Assembly (NCBI GenBank): GCA_035578905.1
Contig: JAQJVL010000748.1
Span: forward strand, 329,501 to 393,500
Reading direction: 5' to 3'
DNA length: 64,000 bases
From: Stictocephala bisonia
Lineage: Eukaryota; Arthropoda; Insecta; Hemiptera; Membracidae
A model generated the notes under the pieces. It made no database searches. It worked only from the letters and a program-made list of their open reading frames with translations, and had not been told where the DNA came from. The position numbers were made by a program, and so were the translations under genes. Below, piece after piece: positions 1 through 12,344 of this stretch. Position 1 is the first letter of the stretch. Each line of letters begins with the position of its first letter.

Positions 1-583
1 TGAACCTGGAATTGGAAATAGTTTCATGTCCATGTATTTATAAACACTTTACATTCAATTATAATTTAATCATTATTTTAAAAGATAAATTTCATGAAAG
101 AACTATTTTTATGAAAATAAAATTGTCCACTGGAATGGCTGTAGGGATTTATATTTTATAGTTTACCGTTAGTGTACAACAAATTTTGACAAACAGACAT
201 TCTCTTTTTTGGGCTATTTTATGAAATTTGTATAGTTTAGGTTATATATTATAGATAATGTGATATACTCATACATAGATCTAGGGGCATATAATCCAAA
301 GATATTAAAAAAGAGTAATTATTATATCTCTTGAAAATAATTAACTGATCGACCTAAAAGGTGGCATGGGTGATTGAAACATACAATTAAGTAAAATAAT
401 AATAAAAAATCTATAGAACTGTTATTTCAGGTTCTGCTGATTTAAAACAAAAAAATCATTTCATCATGATTAGCGATGCTTTGTATTTTAAGTAAACTTA
501 AACGATTTACGAATAAGCTAATGACTTAATGCGTAGTAGATTTATTGTTTATACCACAGTGAAAAAAAGAAAAAAATGAATGA
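1..583. other. AT-rich non-coding sequence
   Basis: I see no open frame, RNA gene or repeat copy that I can support here. The segment is AT-rich and ends at the outer edge of the inverted repeat that follows. Confidence 0.5.
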
Positions 584-612
584 ATAGTATATTTCATAAC
601 AAGAGTGGAAAA

Positions 613-694
613 TGGGATTTTGCATGTTCGAGACAATATGTTTGAAGTGCGAGACAAGTCTCGCACTTCAATTGGTCGAGAACATGCAAAACAT
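613..694. repeat. Imperfect hairpin in outer arm, also at 1622-1697
   Basis: The core is a perfect 14-bp palindrome, 642-655 against 658-671, around a 2-nt loop (arm TTGAAGTGCGAGAC). Imperfect pairing extends outward to a TGCATGTTC / GAACATGCA pair. The mirror copy at 1622-1697 is more degraded. The hairpin lies distal to the ORF's stop codon in both units, so it would be in the 3' part of a transcript. Confidence 0.6.
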
Positions 695-809
695 TTTCAC
701 TAGGGTTTTGAACGATATTTTTCACAACAATACTGAATAAACAATTTTGGCATATTAACTTTTTATTTAATTGGGAACATTTTAGGAACGTTTTATAAAA
801 TCAGCTCTA

Positions 810-1127
810 CTATTTTAAATGCACATTTAAATTAATTGTACAGTTATGATTGTTGGAAATGTATATTCCTTTATTAGGAATTTTATTCAATACATTCAAA
901 ATATTGTTCTCTGTTTGATGACCACTTTCCTCATCTGTTTCCTCAAAAATATCATCAATCTTGAAAAATTCATCGACCTCTTGTTTACATGTGCTTGCTT
1001 TTTCGGCGATTTCAGTGGAGGTAGAGGCGGTTACTAGAGCAAACAGTTTTTTGGACACCTGTATTTTTCTTGCAATTGACTCTTCTATGTATCCTTCAGC
1101 AACATTAGGAGATTTCCACACTTCCAT
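810..1127 (-). CDS. Unidentified 105-residue ORF in the inverted duplication
   Basis: This minus-strand ORF begins with an ATG at 1127 and ends in TAG at 810-812. The N-terminal half is mixed charged and hydrophobic. The middle is acidic (EVDEFFKIDDIFEETDEES) and the C-terminus is Asn-rich (NNHNCTINLNVHLK). No signal peptide, membrane helix or catalytic motif is visible. Support for coding is that the last 37 codons recur in frame, without a stop, in the inverted copy at 1378-1491, with only a few substitutions. It could be a small host gene, an element-encoded protein or a terminal exon. I do not recognise the family. The start is the first ATG in the frame, 53 bp inside the inner inverted repeat. 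Confidence 0.4.
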   Translation of the reverse strand: MEVWKSPNVAEGYIEESIARKIQVSKKLFALVTASTSTEIAEKASTCKQEVDEFFKIDDIFEETDEESGHQTENNILNVLNKIPNKGIYISNNHNCTINLNVHLK

Positions 1128-1377
1128 TTCAGTTGGCGAAACGATAACAATAATGTTTTTAAAAGCTTTTGAAGGTTATTAAGTTGTTGATAGTGGAAAG
1201 TTTTCGAACGTAAACAATGTTACTTTCATACAAAATATTTCTCAACACTACTATGAGTTCAGCTGTTTTTGTTAAGTGTTTATAACCAGCGAAACGTCAT
1301 ATTTCCCACAGCTGTCTTTTGTTGACAGTCGAAAGTAACATTATTTACGCTCGAAAATTTTTCACTATCAACAACTT

Positions 1378-1491
1378 GGTCATCAAACAGAGAACAATGT
1401 TTTGAATGTATTGAATAACAATCCTAATAAAGGAATATCTATTTCCAACAATCATAACTGTACAATTAATTTAAATGTGCATTTAAAATAG
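1378..1491 (+). pseudogene. Mirror copy of the ORF's last 37 codons
   Basis: In the frame starting at 1378 the translation runs from GHQTENNVLN to NNHNCTINLNVHLK and ends in TAG at 1489-1491. It matches the end of the minus-strand ORF at 810-1127 apart from a few residues (for example NNNP for NKIP). It has no ATG of its own. The 257 bp that would encode the N-terminus and 5' leader are missing at the 1377/1378 junction, so I call it a truncated copy. Confidence 0.6.
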
Positions 1492-1731
1492 TAGAGCTGA
1501 TTTTATAAAATGTTCCCAATTAAATAAAAAGTTAACATTCCAACATTTTTTATTCAGTAGTGTTATGAAAAATATCGTTTTTAGTGTTGTGAAAAATATC
1601 ATTCAAAACTCAAGTGAAAATGTTTTGCATGTTCTCGACCAATTGAAGTGCTTGACAAGGCTCGCACTTCAAACATATGGTCTTGAACATGCAAAATCCC
1701 ATTTTCCACTCTTGTTATGAAATATACTATT

Positions 1732-2093
1732 AAATTCCCTATACTCTGATTGTGTTTGTTGGCAAATGGCCATTGAGTGAGTGAATGCACGCACACTTTA
1801 TGGAGGTAGCTGGTCGGGTTGATAATTGTTGTGTGCGTAAATTTAAGGTTTTATTATAAATGGGTCACTACTCTTGAATTATTTTCTATGCATTATATGT
1901 TAGTTTTTGGTAACCAAATTAGCTGTATGTATACTAATTAATAGTATAGATTAGATATGGTTGTATTAGTTTAAGTTAGGTTTTGTTATAGTATATTAGA
2001 TGTGGACACTTCAATACCTACCAACATACTGAATTTAATTCTGCACAACTCCAATATTAAATTAAAATAAAGAGTACAGCTTTATTTATGAAT
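1732..2093. other. AT-rich non-coding sequence
   Basis: Nothing recognisable. An open frame on the minus strand from 1796 runs into the hairpin of the inverted repeat and is best explained as chance readthrough of that repeat. Confidence 0.4.
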
Positions 2094-2615
2094 GCAAACG
2101 TTTAAAATTAACTTTTTTTCAAAATATATCAGAATGGGCTACGACTTTCAATTTTATCCCACGACTAAAAAAAATAAAAAAATATATATCATTGGGATTT
2201 GGACACAATTATAAACTGTAACGCATGTATACATTTTAAATACTTATTAAAAAAATGAAAAGTAGCAGGTGTTTAGTGAAATAATGTTCTATTAAAAATC
2301 GTGGGCCTCCGCTACGGAAATCGTCTGATGGCAAAGGTCAAGAGAGAGACGCAAACGTTTAAAATTAACTTTTTTTCAAAATATATCAGAATGGGCTACG
2401 ACTTTCAATTTTATCCCACGACTAAAAAAATAAAAAAAATATATATCATTGGGATTTGGACACAGTTATAAACTGTAACGAATGTATACAGTTTAAATAC
2501 GTATTAAAAAAAAAAAAAAAATGAAAAGTAGCAGGTGTTTAGTGAAATAATGTTCTATTAAAAATCGTGGGCCTCCGCTACGGAAATCGTCTGATGGGCA
2601 AAGGTCAAGAGAGAG
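2094..2615. repeat. Two-copy tandem duplication, period 257 bp
   Basis: Copy 1 (2094-2350) and copy 2 (2351-2615) both start GCAAACGTTTAAAATT and end near GGTCAAGAGAGAG. They differ mainly in A-run length and a few substitutions. The last ~55 bp of each copy are GC-richer (TCGTGGGCCTCCGCTACGG). There is no open frame. The near identity implies a recent duplication. Confidence 0.85.
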
Positions 2616-4281
2616 CTAACTGGTACAATTTTCAACTAAGAAAATGGTAATGGGATGGAAGTAATAACAACCGGTTTAGTGATAATTGACGGAGTTATAA
2701 GTAGTTGAAAAAATAAACACCAGATAGTGGGTCGGAGGCTCGTCTATTGTAGAACTATTAACCGGAGAAGACTGCTAGGTTAGGTCAGGTAGGTTGTAAT
2801 ATGTTTATGTGACCGAGCAGTCTATCTAGGGCGTAGGCCTTAACAAAATATCCTGATTTTATTAAAGCTTACCATACATGTTTTTTCACCACCTATAATG
2901 TATTAGGAACATATATAAGACAAAATCAATAGTAGTTTCATAGTTGTACGGAAAGTATTTTAAAAGTGGTGTTCCTTTAAAAAAAAAAATACATTATCAT
3001 ATATCAAGTCGTAAGGTTGAAAAGCTATGACATTTGATCAGTTAGCAGGATGGCTGAATGAACTAAGAAATGTATTAGGGAAAACAAAAAATAGGACTCT
3101 AGATTCGTCAAGACATATTGAAAAAATTTGACTCAAAACGAATTAATTCTAAATTAATTTCAAATCTTCAAGAGTGGTATGATACTTTGTTTCAATTATA
3201 AAATAAACATGGATTTTTTTTAACTTAATAGCTTAAATTTACATGATCTAAAAAAAGAGTCCATGCTCTATCCGGGTGCCACTTTACCTTTCTCCCGAAT
3301 TATTGAAGGACATTTTTAGAAATATTATCGTATATTACAAATCACTTACATATACATCTGACAAATATAAATAGCACCAGATACGTTTGAAAACAAGGCT
3401 GACTAAGGTAGCTATATGTAGATTCATAGCCAGATTATGTCATGAAATAATGTACAGAGTCTAATCCTAGATCTAAGTTAAGGTTACAAACGGTTCTTTC
3501 GTTAGACAAATCTATAAAAGTCGATTTACACAGGTCCATCATTGAATAGGTAAATCTAGTATATAATTTAAATATTGTTGGATCTATTCCAATTAATTTA
3601 AATTTTTAAATATATGTAATGACGGTTTGTTAGATTAATTTTAGACAAATCAGAAAAAGCACTTGCAATGGAAAAGTAGTTCAAAGTCTATAAATTATCA
3701 ATCAACATTTTTAAGGGTTTCATAACAATTGAGAATCCTAATCCCTTAAATAAAAATATTGATTTTCACCATAATTTTTTTCTTCCATTATTTAAGTTAA
3801 TTATTTTAGTACTGTTATAATTTAAAATAAAATATTTTAGATATAAGTTGAATTTTTATTTTGTTGGGAAATATTATTTTCTTTGAATTTCAATTAAATC
3901 TCACCAAAGACGAAAACTTGAAGATTTATTATTTGTTCCTGTGTTTGAAACATTAAAGATAAACAAAAATAAATTTGTTGCTATTCTTTTGTTTTGGAGA
4001 AAACATTACATATGGTAAGTGAATAGTTTGGAGTACTTAATAAACGCATTAGTTTTTAAATACGTAGAGTGCAATGATTACCATCTGTTTTAGAAGGACG
4101 ATTTACTGCTATGTAATACATTAAAGTATGTCTTGAAAAATAAATTTTCACGATTTTGATGTACAGCTTTATACTTTACGTAAAGGGGCTACAACTCACC
4201 AAACTAGTCAAATGACTTATGATGTAACCCTACAAGTGAAGTCCAGCCTGAGTGTTTGGTCGTTATTAAACCAATTACGCG
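2616..4281. other. Non-coding stretch before the 164-bp satellite
   Basis: AT-rich sequence with no open frame above background and no repeat structure that I can support. The last ~100 bp are less AT-rich and run straight into the satellite. Confidence 0.4.
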
Positions 4282-5262
4282 CCTTTGAGGAGTTACATTC
4301 ACAAATCGTATTACTAAAGACCAGAATATGTACAATAGAGAGTCTACACATTCCTAACCCTTTGTTGTATGGGTTCTATCTCAATGGTACTGATAAGCAT
4401 GTAGGTTACGTTTGCACACCCTCGCCAAGCCACTTTCTACACAGACTTTTGAGGAGTTACATTCAAAAATCATATTACTAAAGACCAGACTGTACAATAG
4501 GGAGTTTATACATTCCTGACCCTTTGAGTTTGGGTTCTCTCAATAATACTGATAAGCATGTAGGTTACGTTTGCACACCCTCGCCAAGCCACTTTCTACA
4601 CAGACCTTTGAGGAGTTACATTCAAAAATCATATTACCAAAGACCAATCTCTGTACAATAGGGAGTCTACATATTCCTAACCCTTTGTTGTATGGGTTCT
4701 ATCTCAATGGTACTGATAAGCATGTAGGTTACGTTTGCACACCATCACCAAGCCACTTTCTACACAGACCTTTGAGGAGTTTCATTCAAAAATCATATTA
4801 CTAAAGACCAATCTCTGTACAATAGGGAGTCTACACATTCCTAACCCTTTGTGTATGGGTTCTAACTCAATGGTACTGATAAGCATGTAGGTTACGTTTG
4901 CACACCATCACCAAGCCACTTTCTTCACAGACCTTTGAGGAGTTACTTTCAAAAATCATATTACTAAAGACCAATATCTGTAAAATAGGGAGTCTACACA
5001 TTCCTAACCCTTTGTCGTATGGGTTCTCACTCAATGGTACTGATAAGCATGTTGGTTACGTTTGCACACCATCACCAAGCCACTTTCTACACAGACCTTT
5101 GAGGAGTTACATTCAAAAATCATATTACTAAAGACCAATCTCTGTACAATAGGGAGTCTACACATTCCTAACCCTTTGTTGTATGGGTTCTCACTCAATG
5201 GTACTGATAAGCATGTAGGTTACGTTTGCACACCATCACCAAGCCACTTTCTTCACAGACCT
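4282..5262. repeat. 164-bp satellite array, six units
   Basis: Units begin near CCTTTGAGGAGTTACATTC at 4282, 4446, 4605, 4769, 4932 and 5096, and the last partial start is at about 5260. Spacing is 164 bp except for one 159-bp and one 163-bp unit. Each unit also carries TACTGATAAGCATGTAGG and CCAAGCCACTTTCT. Since 164 is not a multiple of three, the short ORFs found here shift frame between units and are by-products of the repeat. Confidence 0.92.
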
Positions 5263-5326
5263 ATGTTGGACGCACTATTCTTGTAGTGGTTAAGAAATAT
5301 GGGTGTATTTGCACATTACTAAGTAT

Positions 5327-6362
5327 AAAGGGTGTCCATTTTAACTGGGCCACATTGTGATCTCAGAAACTACAAAATTTACAGCAAACTTTAAATCGGG
5401 AACTTGGCTTACTTTTTTAAGACTATAAAAATAGTGAAATCAAAAATTAAACCACGAGTTTCCAATATGGCGACCCAACTTTAAAATTAAAAAGGAACCC
5501 CTATTTTTTATGGTTATTTTAGGTAAAATGAATAATTTTATAACGTTTTTATTTTTTTAACATTTTTGATAAACCTTATTCTTTCCAAGATATAAGCAGT
5601 AACACGTTCAATAAAACAACAAAGCCATGTTACCTGGACCAACTTTGAAATCTCAATAACTACCAAATTTACAGAAACCTTTAAACGGGGAACTTCGCAT
5701 ATTTTTTTAAAACTATAAAAAATTGAAACCAAAACTGAAACCAAAACCGAAGTATTCGACCGCAATTTTCCAATATCACGACCAACTTTAAAATGTATAA
5801 AGGGAACTTCTATTTTTTATCGTAATTTTAGGTAAAAATGCATAATTTTTTGACGTTTTTACACTTTTTTATTTTTTTTGTATAAAACTTATTGTTTCCA
5901 AGATACAAGCAGTAAAATATTCAATAAAAACAACAACAACAAATAGTCAGTTATTTGCTGGGTAAAGATAACTTTAAGTTATTTTCTTTAATATTTGCTA
6001 AATAAAAATAAATATATGGGCAAAGTCTTTACCCAGAAATTACTGACTTTTTCTTGTTGTTGTTTTTATTGAACATTTTACTGCTTATATCTTGGAAACA
6101 ATAAGGTTTACAAAAAAAAAAGAAGTGTCAAAACCTCACAAAATTATGCATTTTGCCTAAAATCACCATCTAAAGTAGGGGTTTCCTTTATACATTTTAA
6201 AGTTGGTCACCATATTGAAAAATTACGGTTGAATATTTAAGTTTTGATTTTACTTTTATTTACAACCTTAAAAAAGTAGGTGGAGTTCCCCATTTATTGT
6301 TTGCTGTAAATGTTGTAGTTTGTGAGATCCTAATGGTGGCCCAGTTGAAATGGAAACCCTGT
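5327..6362. mobile_element. Long foldback element with CAGGGT-type ends
   Basis: The sequence folds back around about 5995: AGTCAG...CTGGGTAAAGA near 5945-5969 matches TCTTTACCCAG...CTGACT at 6023-6048, and pairing continues outward through ACAACAACAA / TTGTTGTTGT to the ends. The left side holds two diverged tandem copies of the arm (about 5327-5600 and 5630-5950). The termini read AGGGTGTCCATTTTAACTGG on the left and, reversed, ACAGGGTTTCCATTTCAACT on the right. No transposase frame is visible, so it would be non-autonomous. The terminus resembles that of the element at 32114-33392. Confidence 0.7.
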
Positions 6363-6407
6363 ATATTAACAGGGTTTCCATTTCAACTGGGCCACCATTA
6401 GGATCTC
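6324..6407. repeat. Perfect 39-bp palindrome with 6-nt loop
   Basis: 6324-6362 and 6369-6407 are exact reverse complements around the loop ATATTA. The left arm is the right end of the foldback element, and the right arm is a short inverted copy of that same end, outside it. Confidence 0.9.
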
Positions 6408-7299
6408 AGAACCTAATAACCATATTTCTTATAGTTTTTTCGACAGTAAATTAATTTGTAAGCTTATATCCAAATGACATTATAAACGAATTGTAAATAT
6501 ACTTTATCTATTGAAACATGTAATATACTTATTAATTAGACCATGGAAATTATGATTTCTTCAAATTATTTGGCCAACAATTTTCAGTATTATTCATGTA
6601 TGTTCACTAACATTAAATTATTCAAGGAATATAAATTCTACAATTTTGTTATCAAAAATAACATCGAAGCCAACGTTATATACATGCACATTAATGTACC
6701 TTAAAATCAAATACAACACAGTTTATTTAAACATAAATGACAACTGAAAGAGTGTTTAATTACCTTAAAATAAAATTCAGTGTTTAACCATTAGTAAACC
6801 ATTATACAAGTAAACAATCAGGTACCTGACCTATACACCTAATGCGATTTCCTGGTTTTCCTGATAACTGAACCATGACGTAATCACCCCTCCCCCAGGA
6901 TTCTGGCCGACATGTCATTCCACATTCATTATCTTTACACAAAAGGAGGTCTTAATGACGAAGGCACTTCAGTTTATTTTTAATCGTGGTAGAGTCTCAA
7001 TAAGTCTAACAAAACTCTAGACAAGTGCTCTGTTTAAAAGTACTGGATTCATCCTGAAAATTAGTCATTTGTAATAATTCCCATTGGAATAATGGTTTTT
7101 ACACTAATAATAATTTAGTAGTAATACTATATTTATAAATATAAATTAGACAGTACATTAATAATGTATACATAATATTTATTTAAGTAGCTTTTAATTG
7201 CTATAATGATTATAACAATTTATTAACATGTTTTTAGTTCAAGAGACTGTTTGTTGTTAAAGTTCTACAACCTCCTTCTCTGTCCCTTTGTATTGCGAC
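6408..7299. other. Non-coding stretch
   Basis: Mostly AT-rich sequence, with a GC-richer patch near 6840-6970 that includes a C-rich tract. I see no coding, RNA or repeat structure. Confidence 0.4.
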
Positions 7300-8235
7300 T
7301 TTTTGAGTTATTGCTTAGTGCCAGGCTAATAAAAGATTATCTCGGTCGTGAAGACAGCTCTTTTAGACAGCTGAAGGATGGTCTGCCACAGGGGTTTGTA
7401 TTTGCTCCAATTTTATTCAATGTGTACACCACTGACATGTTAATCACAAAGTCTAGAAAATTTATATACTGCTAACCTTTAAAATCCATCTTCAAAAAAC
7501 AGCAGGTAAAATAAAAACCAGGGCAAATGTATTACATGACATTGCTTAATAACTTGGGGAGCCAACGCACATGTCTTGCGAACAACTATTTTGTCACTGG
7601 TCTATTCAGCAGCTGAATATAGTGCTTCCGTATGGCTAAATAGTGCTCTATGTCCAAATTAATAGTGTCATGAGAGCTATTAGTTACACTCTCTTGTCAA
7701 CTCCACTTCCTTGGCTCCCGGTGCTCTTTAATATAGCTCCTCCAGAGACAAGATGTTGGGAGGCACTTCTTTAAGAATCCATTAAGATCTTGAATGCCCC
7801 GCACCTCCCTATTACACATGATCTTCCACGTCAAAACGGCCGTTTAAAATCTCGAAACTAACATCTCAAATCTACGTACTGATATGCAGTTGAGCAGATA
7901 CAATTTTTTGCCCAATAATAGCTGGGCCGTAGCGTGGCACAGTTTTGATGGACGATATAAGATCCTTGTTAACGATCCGTCAATACCTGTAGTTGGAATG
8001 AGCTTCCCTCGTAGGTAGTGGACACTCTTGAATCGGTTCTGAACTGGCGTTGGCAGATGCAATTACCGGAAGTATAAATGGGCATTGACACCAGATCAGG
8101 CATGTGATCTATCCAAACAATGGATCACATACTTAAAGAGTGCCACCTGCGCTATTGTACGGAGGGATTAGCCAGAATAAACATAATCAATGAAGCAGGT
8201 CTTAAATGTCTCGATGGATTGGACTTAGCTTTGTG
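7300..8235 (+). pseudogene. Decayed non-LTR retrotransposon RT and C-terminus
   Basis: The plus strand carries reverse-transcriptase motif B as LKDGLPQGFVFAPILFNVYT (about 7365-7424), followed by TKSRKFIY and then a stop where the catalytic YADD should be. Further downstream, in shifting frames, are AEYSASVWLNSALC (about 7608-7650), LLSTPLPWLPVL (about 7695) and TMDHILKECHLRYC (about 8118-8160). That last stretch matches the C-terminal zinc-binding HxxxEC segment typical of jockey/CR1-type ORF2 proteins. The frame ends with GLKCLDGLDLAL and a stop near 8235. Several stops, frameshifts and a deletion around motif C make it inactive. The endonuclease and the first half of the RT are absent, so the copy is 5'-truncated. 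Confidence 0.8.
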
Positions 8236-11200
8236 ACAGTAGATCACTTTACAAAGTTATTCAATTAATATGCCATCATGACTCTTGGATCTCTATCTAA
8301 ATATACATGGCAGCTCTTTGAAATTAACAAATGGTAGCTTACAACAAATCATGACTTAAAAATAGAAGCATAATTGTATTTTTTTTAGTTTTTGTGAGTT
8401 TAATTAAAAGTTATGTGAATAGACGAACATTACAATTACTAACAAAATAACAGAACTTATCATAGTTAAGAATTTTAGGTAAATTTCTTGATTATATCAG
8501 AATTTTTAGGTGTACAAATACAATACTAGACTATTTTTCATCAGAATATTTCTATTTCGAAAATATGACTTGGCAACCCTGATCACAGTCAATCGTAAAA
8601 TAAAGACAGTCATATTTCAGTTCTGTTAACGAATTCCAACAATAATCCACCCACACTCCTTCAATGTATTGACCCACCCACTCATCTGAGACTTTTCTCA
8701 GTGACAAGCGATACACAGAAACCACTTAATTGCCATAGGATGTGTCTCATCATTGGGGACACATAAATAATAAATGTACTTGAGACTATACTATATAAAT
8801 TTTTTATTCAATAGTGATATTGATAAAAAAATATCAATATTTAGTTTATTTCACATTAGTGCTCATTGTCACTCTTTCTTCCTCTCAGACACATATGAGA
8901 TAATCATGTCTAATAATACATTGACGATATAATATTGTTCGATATTGTGTTCAGTTTATGTTCAATAATCCTTGTTGATAATTTATATTCACAAAGGGTA
9001 AATGACCACGCTTTATCCAACCAATCACATCATCACAATACTCCAGACAAAATTGTTATAATTTATATATCACCAATCTGCATTGTTTGGCTGGGATTTA
9101 CCGGTGAACGAGTAGGATTTATTGTTAGTGGTGGGTTCATATTGTTGACTTGTACAGCAGATTGCCACTCTTTTATTTGTGAATTTGACAACTGTATAAA
9201 GTGAAAATGTAAAACGTGTTATTTATACTTATAACCAACTTAATAAATTTTGGAAAATGTATTTAAATTTCATTCCAAAGAGAATTATATGTTTATTAAG
9301 TATTGATACCATTATGAATTAAGTGGTAAAGATATCATTATGAATATGCAGTGTATAATAATCATGATCAAACAATGAACAATTTTCAAGAATGATCCTC
9401 TGACATTTTAGAGGGCTCGTTGGGACAGTACCTTAGAATTGATTATTAGTATATCAATAATGAATAACAATTTGGGTTAATCTTTTACTTTATTTATTTA
9501 TTTTATTATTATTTTTTATTATTATTTTTTTCCGAAAAAGGAGGGTGCGTCATTCAGAAAAAGGTTAAGTGATTCATTTATTCAACTACCAACAAACCTG
9601 ATTTATAATTCATTAGTAGCTTAATATTACATGTTACACGTTTTATACATTAAACCACGATATTAACTAGAAATTACATCTTGGACAACTAGACATATTG
9701 TTTGCTAGTTAAAATAGTAAACTACAATACTACTATTGCCGTTTGTTTACAAAGTCAAATCCCTAGTTAATGTAACCTCCATTATATCTATTAGAGTTAC
9801 AAATCAACTACTACGATTGGGAATTAACGTGGATTTGATAATATGTTATTAGCGTATGTAACACAGACACGATTTAATTGCATTAGCCCCCTTGGTATTT
9901 AATTATGAACAGTTCTTTATAAGGTACAATATATTTTTTCATTTACTTTAATTATAGTATACTTTATTTTTATCTGATGATAAATATAATTACATTTTCC
10001 AATCTAATACATTGTTATCACTTGTTCTTAAACGTGTTTTCTCATTTCAAATCATAATTATACAAAACCAAAACTTTTAAGTAATAAAACAATTAATACG
10101 ATGCTAGAAAGGAATATGAATAAATCACATAGCTAAACTAAACTATTTAATAACTTAATTAAAAAAAATAGTAATTAAAACACGATTTTCTCAGTAAATA
10201 GAATGTTAGATAAAGCCTCTCAATTATAAGCGTCAGTTAATTTTTAAAACGAAGAATTTAATTTAACATATATACAAATACGCCAGAAGGAAAAGTGTTT
10301 GACAAAATTGCAACTTTGCAGCTTTGATTCCACCCGGAGTCGTGCACATTTTGGAAGTGGCTGTTAATTTATGATTTTTTACCGAAAATCCAACCTTTTC
10401 CCTCTATACCCCTCATTGAATTTATTATTCTTCCATATGTTCAGAATTGTTATCCTAAAAACGAACCCATACATAAATTAACCGAAAATATCACATTAAC
10501 TTATGCTGCTTTCTGTCTAATTACAAATCTCTACAACCTAATTACAAATTGGTTGTTATGTATTTCTGAACAGACGTAGGGAAATAAAATAAAAAGTCAC
10601 AAATTTAAATGATATTCTCTTACTACAAGGAGCAACACGAATAAAATAAGGAATTCTTAAGTTTAGGACATAATTAATACATCGTTATGAACAGACACAA
10701 TCAAAGAGTAGTTATGAAACGCTAAGTTCCTTCACAGAGGCACTAACTTTTATCACAACTTTGCCAACTTTAACACTAACTTTAAACAAAAGACAAGTTG
10801 GTAAGTACTCCCAATGTAGACAGCAGATAAGCCACACTTTAACGTGAATATAATTGCTAGTATAAATTCTTATAAATTATAAACTACTTAATTAAGTAAA
10901 AATTGACTTCAAAGAAACCTAACCTATCTAAAGCACGTATTATTAGAGTTGGTATAATTATAGGTAATAGATAAAACATTTTAATTCATTTTCTAGAAAT
11001 TTCCCTGCAGATAAACAGGAATTACAGTTGTTTTTAGGTACAGCAGACAGAGTACCTAAATTTAACCTTCCAACCCCCCTTATTTAACTCTAATATTGAT
11101 GACCCATCCATTTTGTTTAGCTACTTGTATTTTTCTTTATGTAATGTGTTTTAAACCAACTGGCCAAAAATCTGTGATGAAAAACGTTTTGGATTATAAA

Positions 11201-12344
11201 GTATAATTAATTCTAACCCCAACAATGTGATTTAGCAAATGTCATAAAATTATTTTTACTATTTTTACAATACAAGTTTTTGCCCGTGACAGAACGATAA
11301 AGGTTATTTTCTAGTTATTTGCAAATAGCGAGATGACATATCAGTTTAACAGTATTTGAATTATTGAGATTTTACTAAGATTTACTAAACTTCTTTATGT
11401 TTTGAATGAAAGATCCAAATAAATTGTTTAAGGTATAATAAATTAAGATTCACAATTATGTGTCACTTAGACGTATTTACAACGTTATATCACATGTCCC
11501 TATTAACAGTACTTTTTTTAAAGAAGCTTACATTTTAATATTTGTATTGCCCATACCATTTTGGATACACTCAGGGTCAAATAATATTTACGTAGACTAC
11601 ATAATTATAGCTAAAAAGAGCCAATATTTTAAAATCAATCTTAATTTATTTAATCAAGCAATTTACTTTAGTATTTTCACACGCTACAATTTTTTTATAT
11701 ATTTATGTAACGGTTGTGAATTGTGTTATTTATAATTTTTATTATTATTAAAAAATAGTATTTTAACTGTGTTTATTGGCAGCATCAAATAAAATATTTT
11801 ATGTAATCAAGTTAACCCATTTTGCTTTAAGCATTTTTCTCTTAACTTCACTTATAATGAATGACAAAAGAATTATTGTACTTATATTTAATTACATAAA
11901 AGCTGGTAAAATATGCAAGATAAAAATATCTTTAAAAGTTATTTTGGATTAAATTTTACGCTATGAAACGTATATTTACATATAATGTTAAATCTCACAT
12001 GAAATATTAAGCTTAACAAAACCTTGAATATATCAAAATTGTTTGTCATAATTTTTACCTCACTGATCAATAAGTGTCCTGAAACAATCAATGACATGGA
12101 AATTATCTATTTTTAATGGTATTTGCAGAAAACATTGTTGTATACCGAGCATAATTTGGATTTTTAAAAGAAATAAAAATATTTGGTAATATCCCCATTT
12201 TTATCAGTTCTTACAATTTTTAAATAAACTTTAAGATTCAATAGGTTGTGCGAACAAAAATAAAAGCAGTTGGAAAAGCATTCCTGAATGGTAACTAAGA
12301 TTTATTTTCAAATGTTGTAAAATATATACAATCCAATTACCCTA
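8236..12344. other. About 4.1 kb of AT-rich non-coding sequence
   Basis: I found no gene, RNA or clear repeat in this stretch. A fragment near 8665-8685 (GTATTGACCCACCCACTCA) resembles one copy of the 36-bp minisatellite unit in minus orientation. ORFs at 8935-9204 and 11460-11735 have AT-driven composition and no support. Confidence 0.4.

Larger units (their letters stand above)
584..1731. repeat. Inverted duplication with head-to-head gene-like units
   Basis: The outer arms 584-923 and 1378-1731 are reverse complements over about 340 bp with scattered differences. A second inverted pair, 1181-1229 and 1329-1377, lies inside. The right member of the inner pair abuts the right outer arm exactly at 1377/1378, while in the left unit 257 bp (924-1180) separate the same two blocks. 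The simplest reading is two head-to-head copies of one unit around a ~100-bp spacer (1230-1328), the right copy having lost 257 bp. The left unit holds a 105-codon minus-strand ORF; the right unit keeps only its last 37 codons. This may be a mobile foldback element or an inverted gene duplication; I cannot name a family. Confidence 0.75.

Noticed and set aside
1599..1796. 65-codon minus-strand ORF reading through the arm hairpin
   Set aside because: The same reading appears in the other arm because the arms are copies. The hairpin's palindromic structure explains it better than coding.
4212..5286. Four similar ORFs of 74-89 codons in the 164-bp satellite
   Set aside because: The unit is not a multiple of three, so frames shift from unit to unit. 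The ORFs simply restate the repeat.
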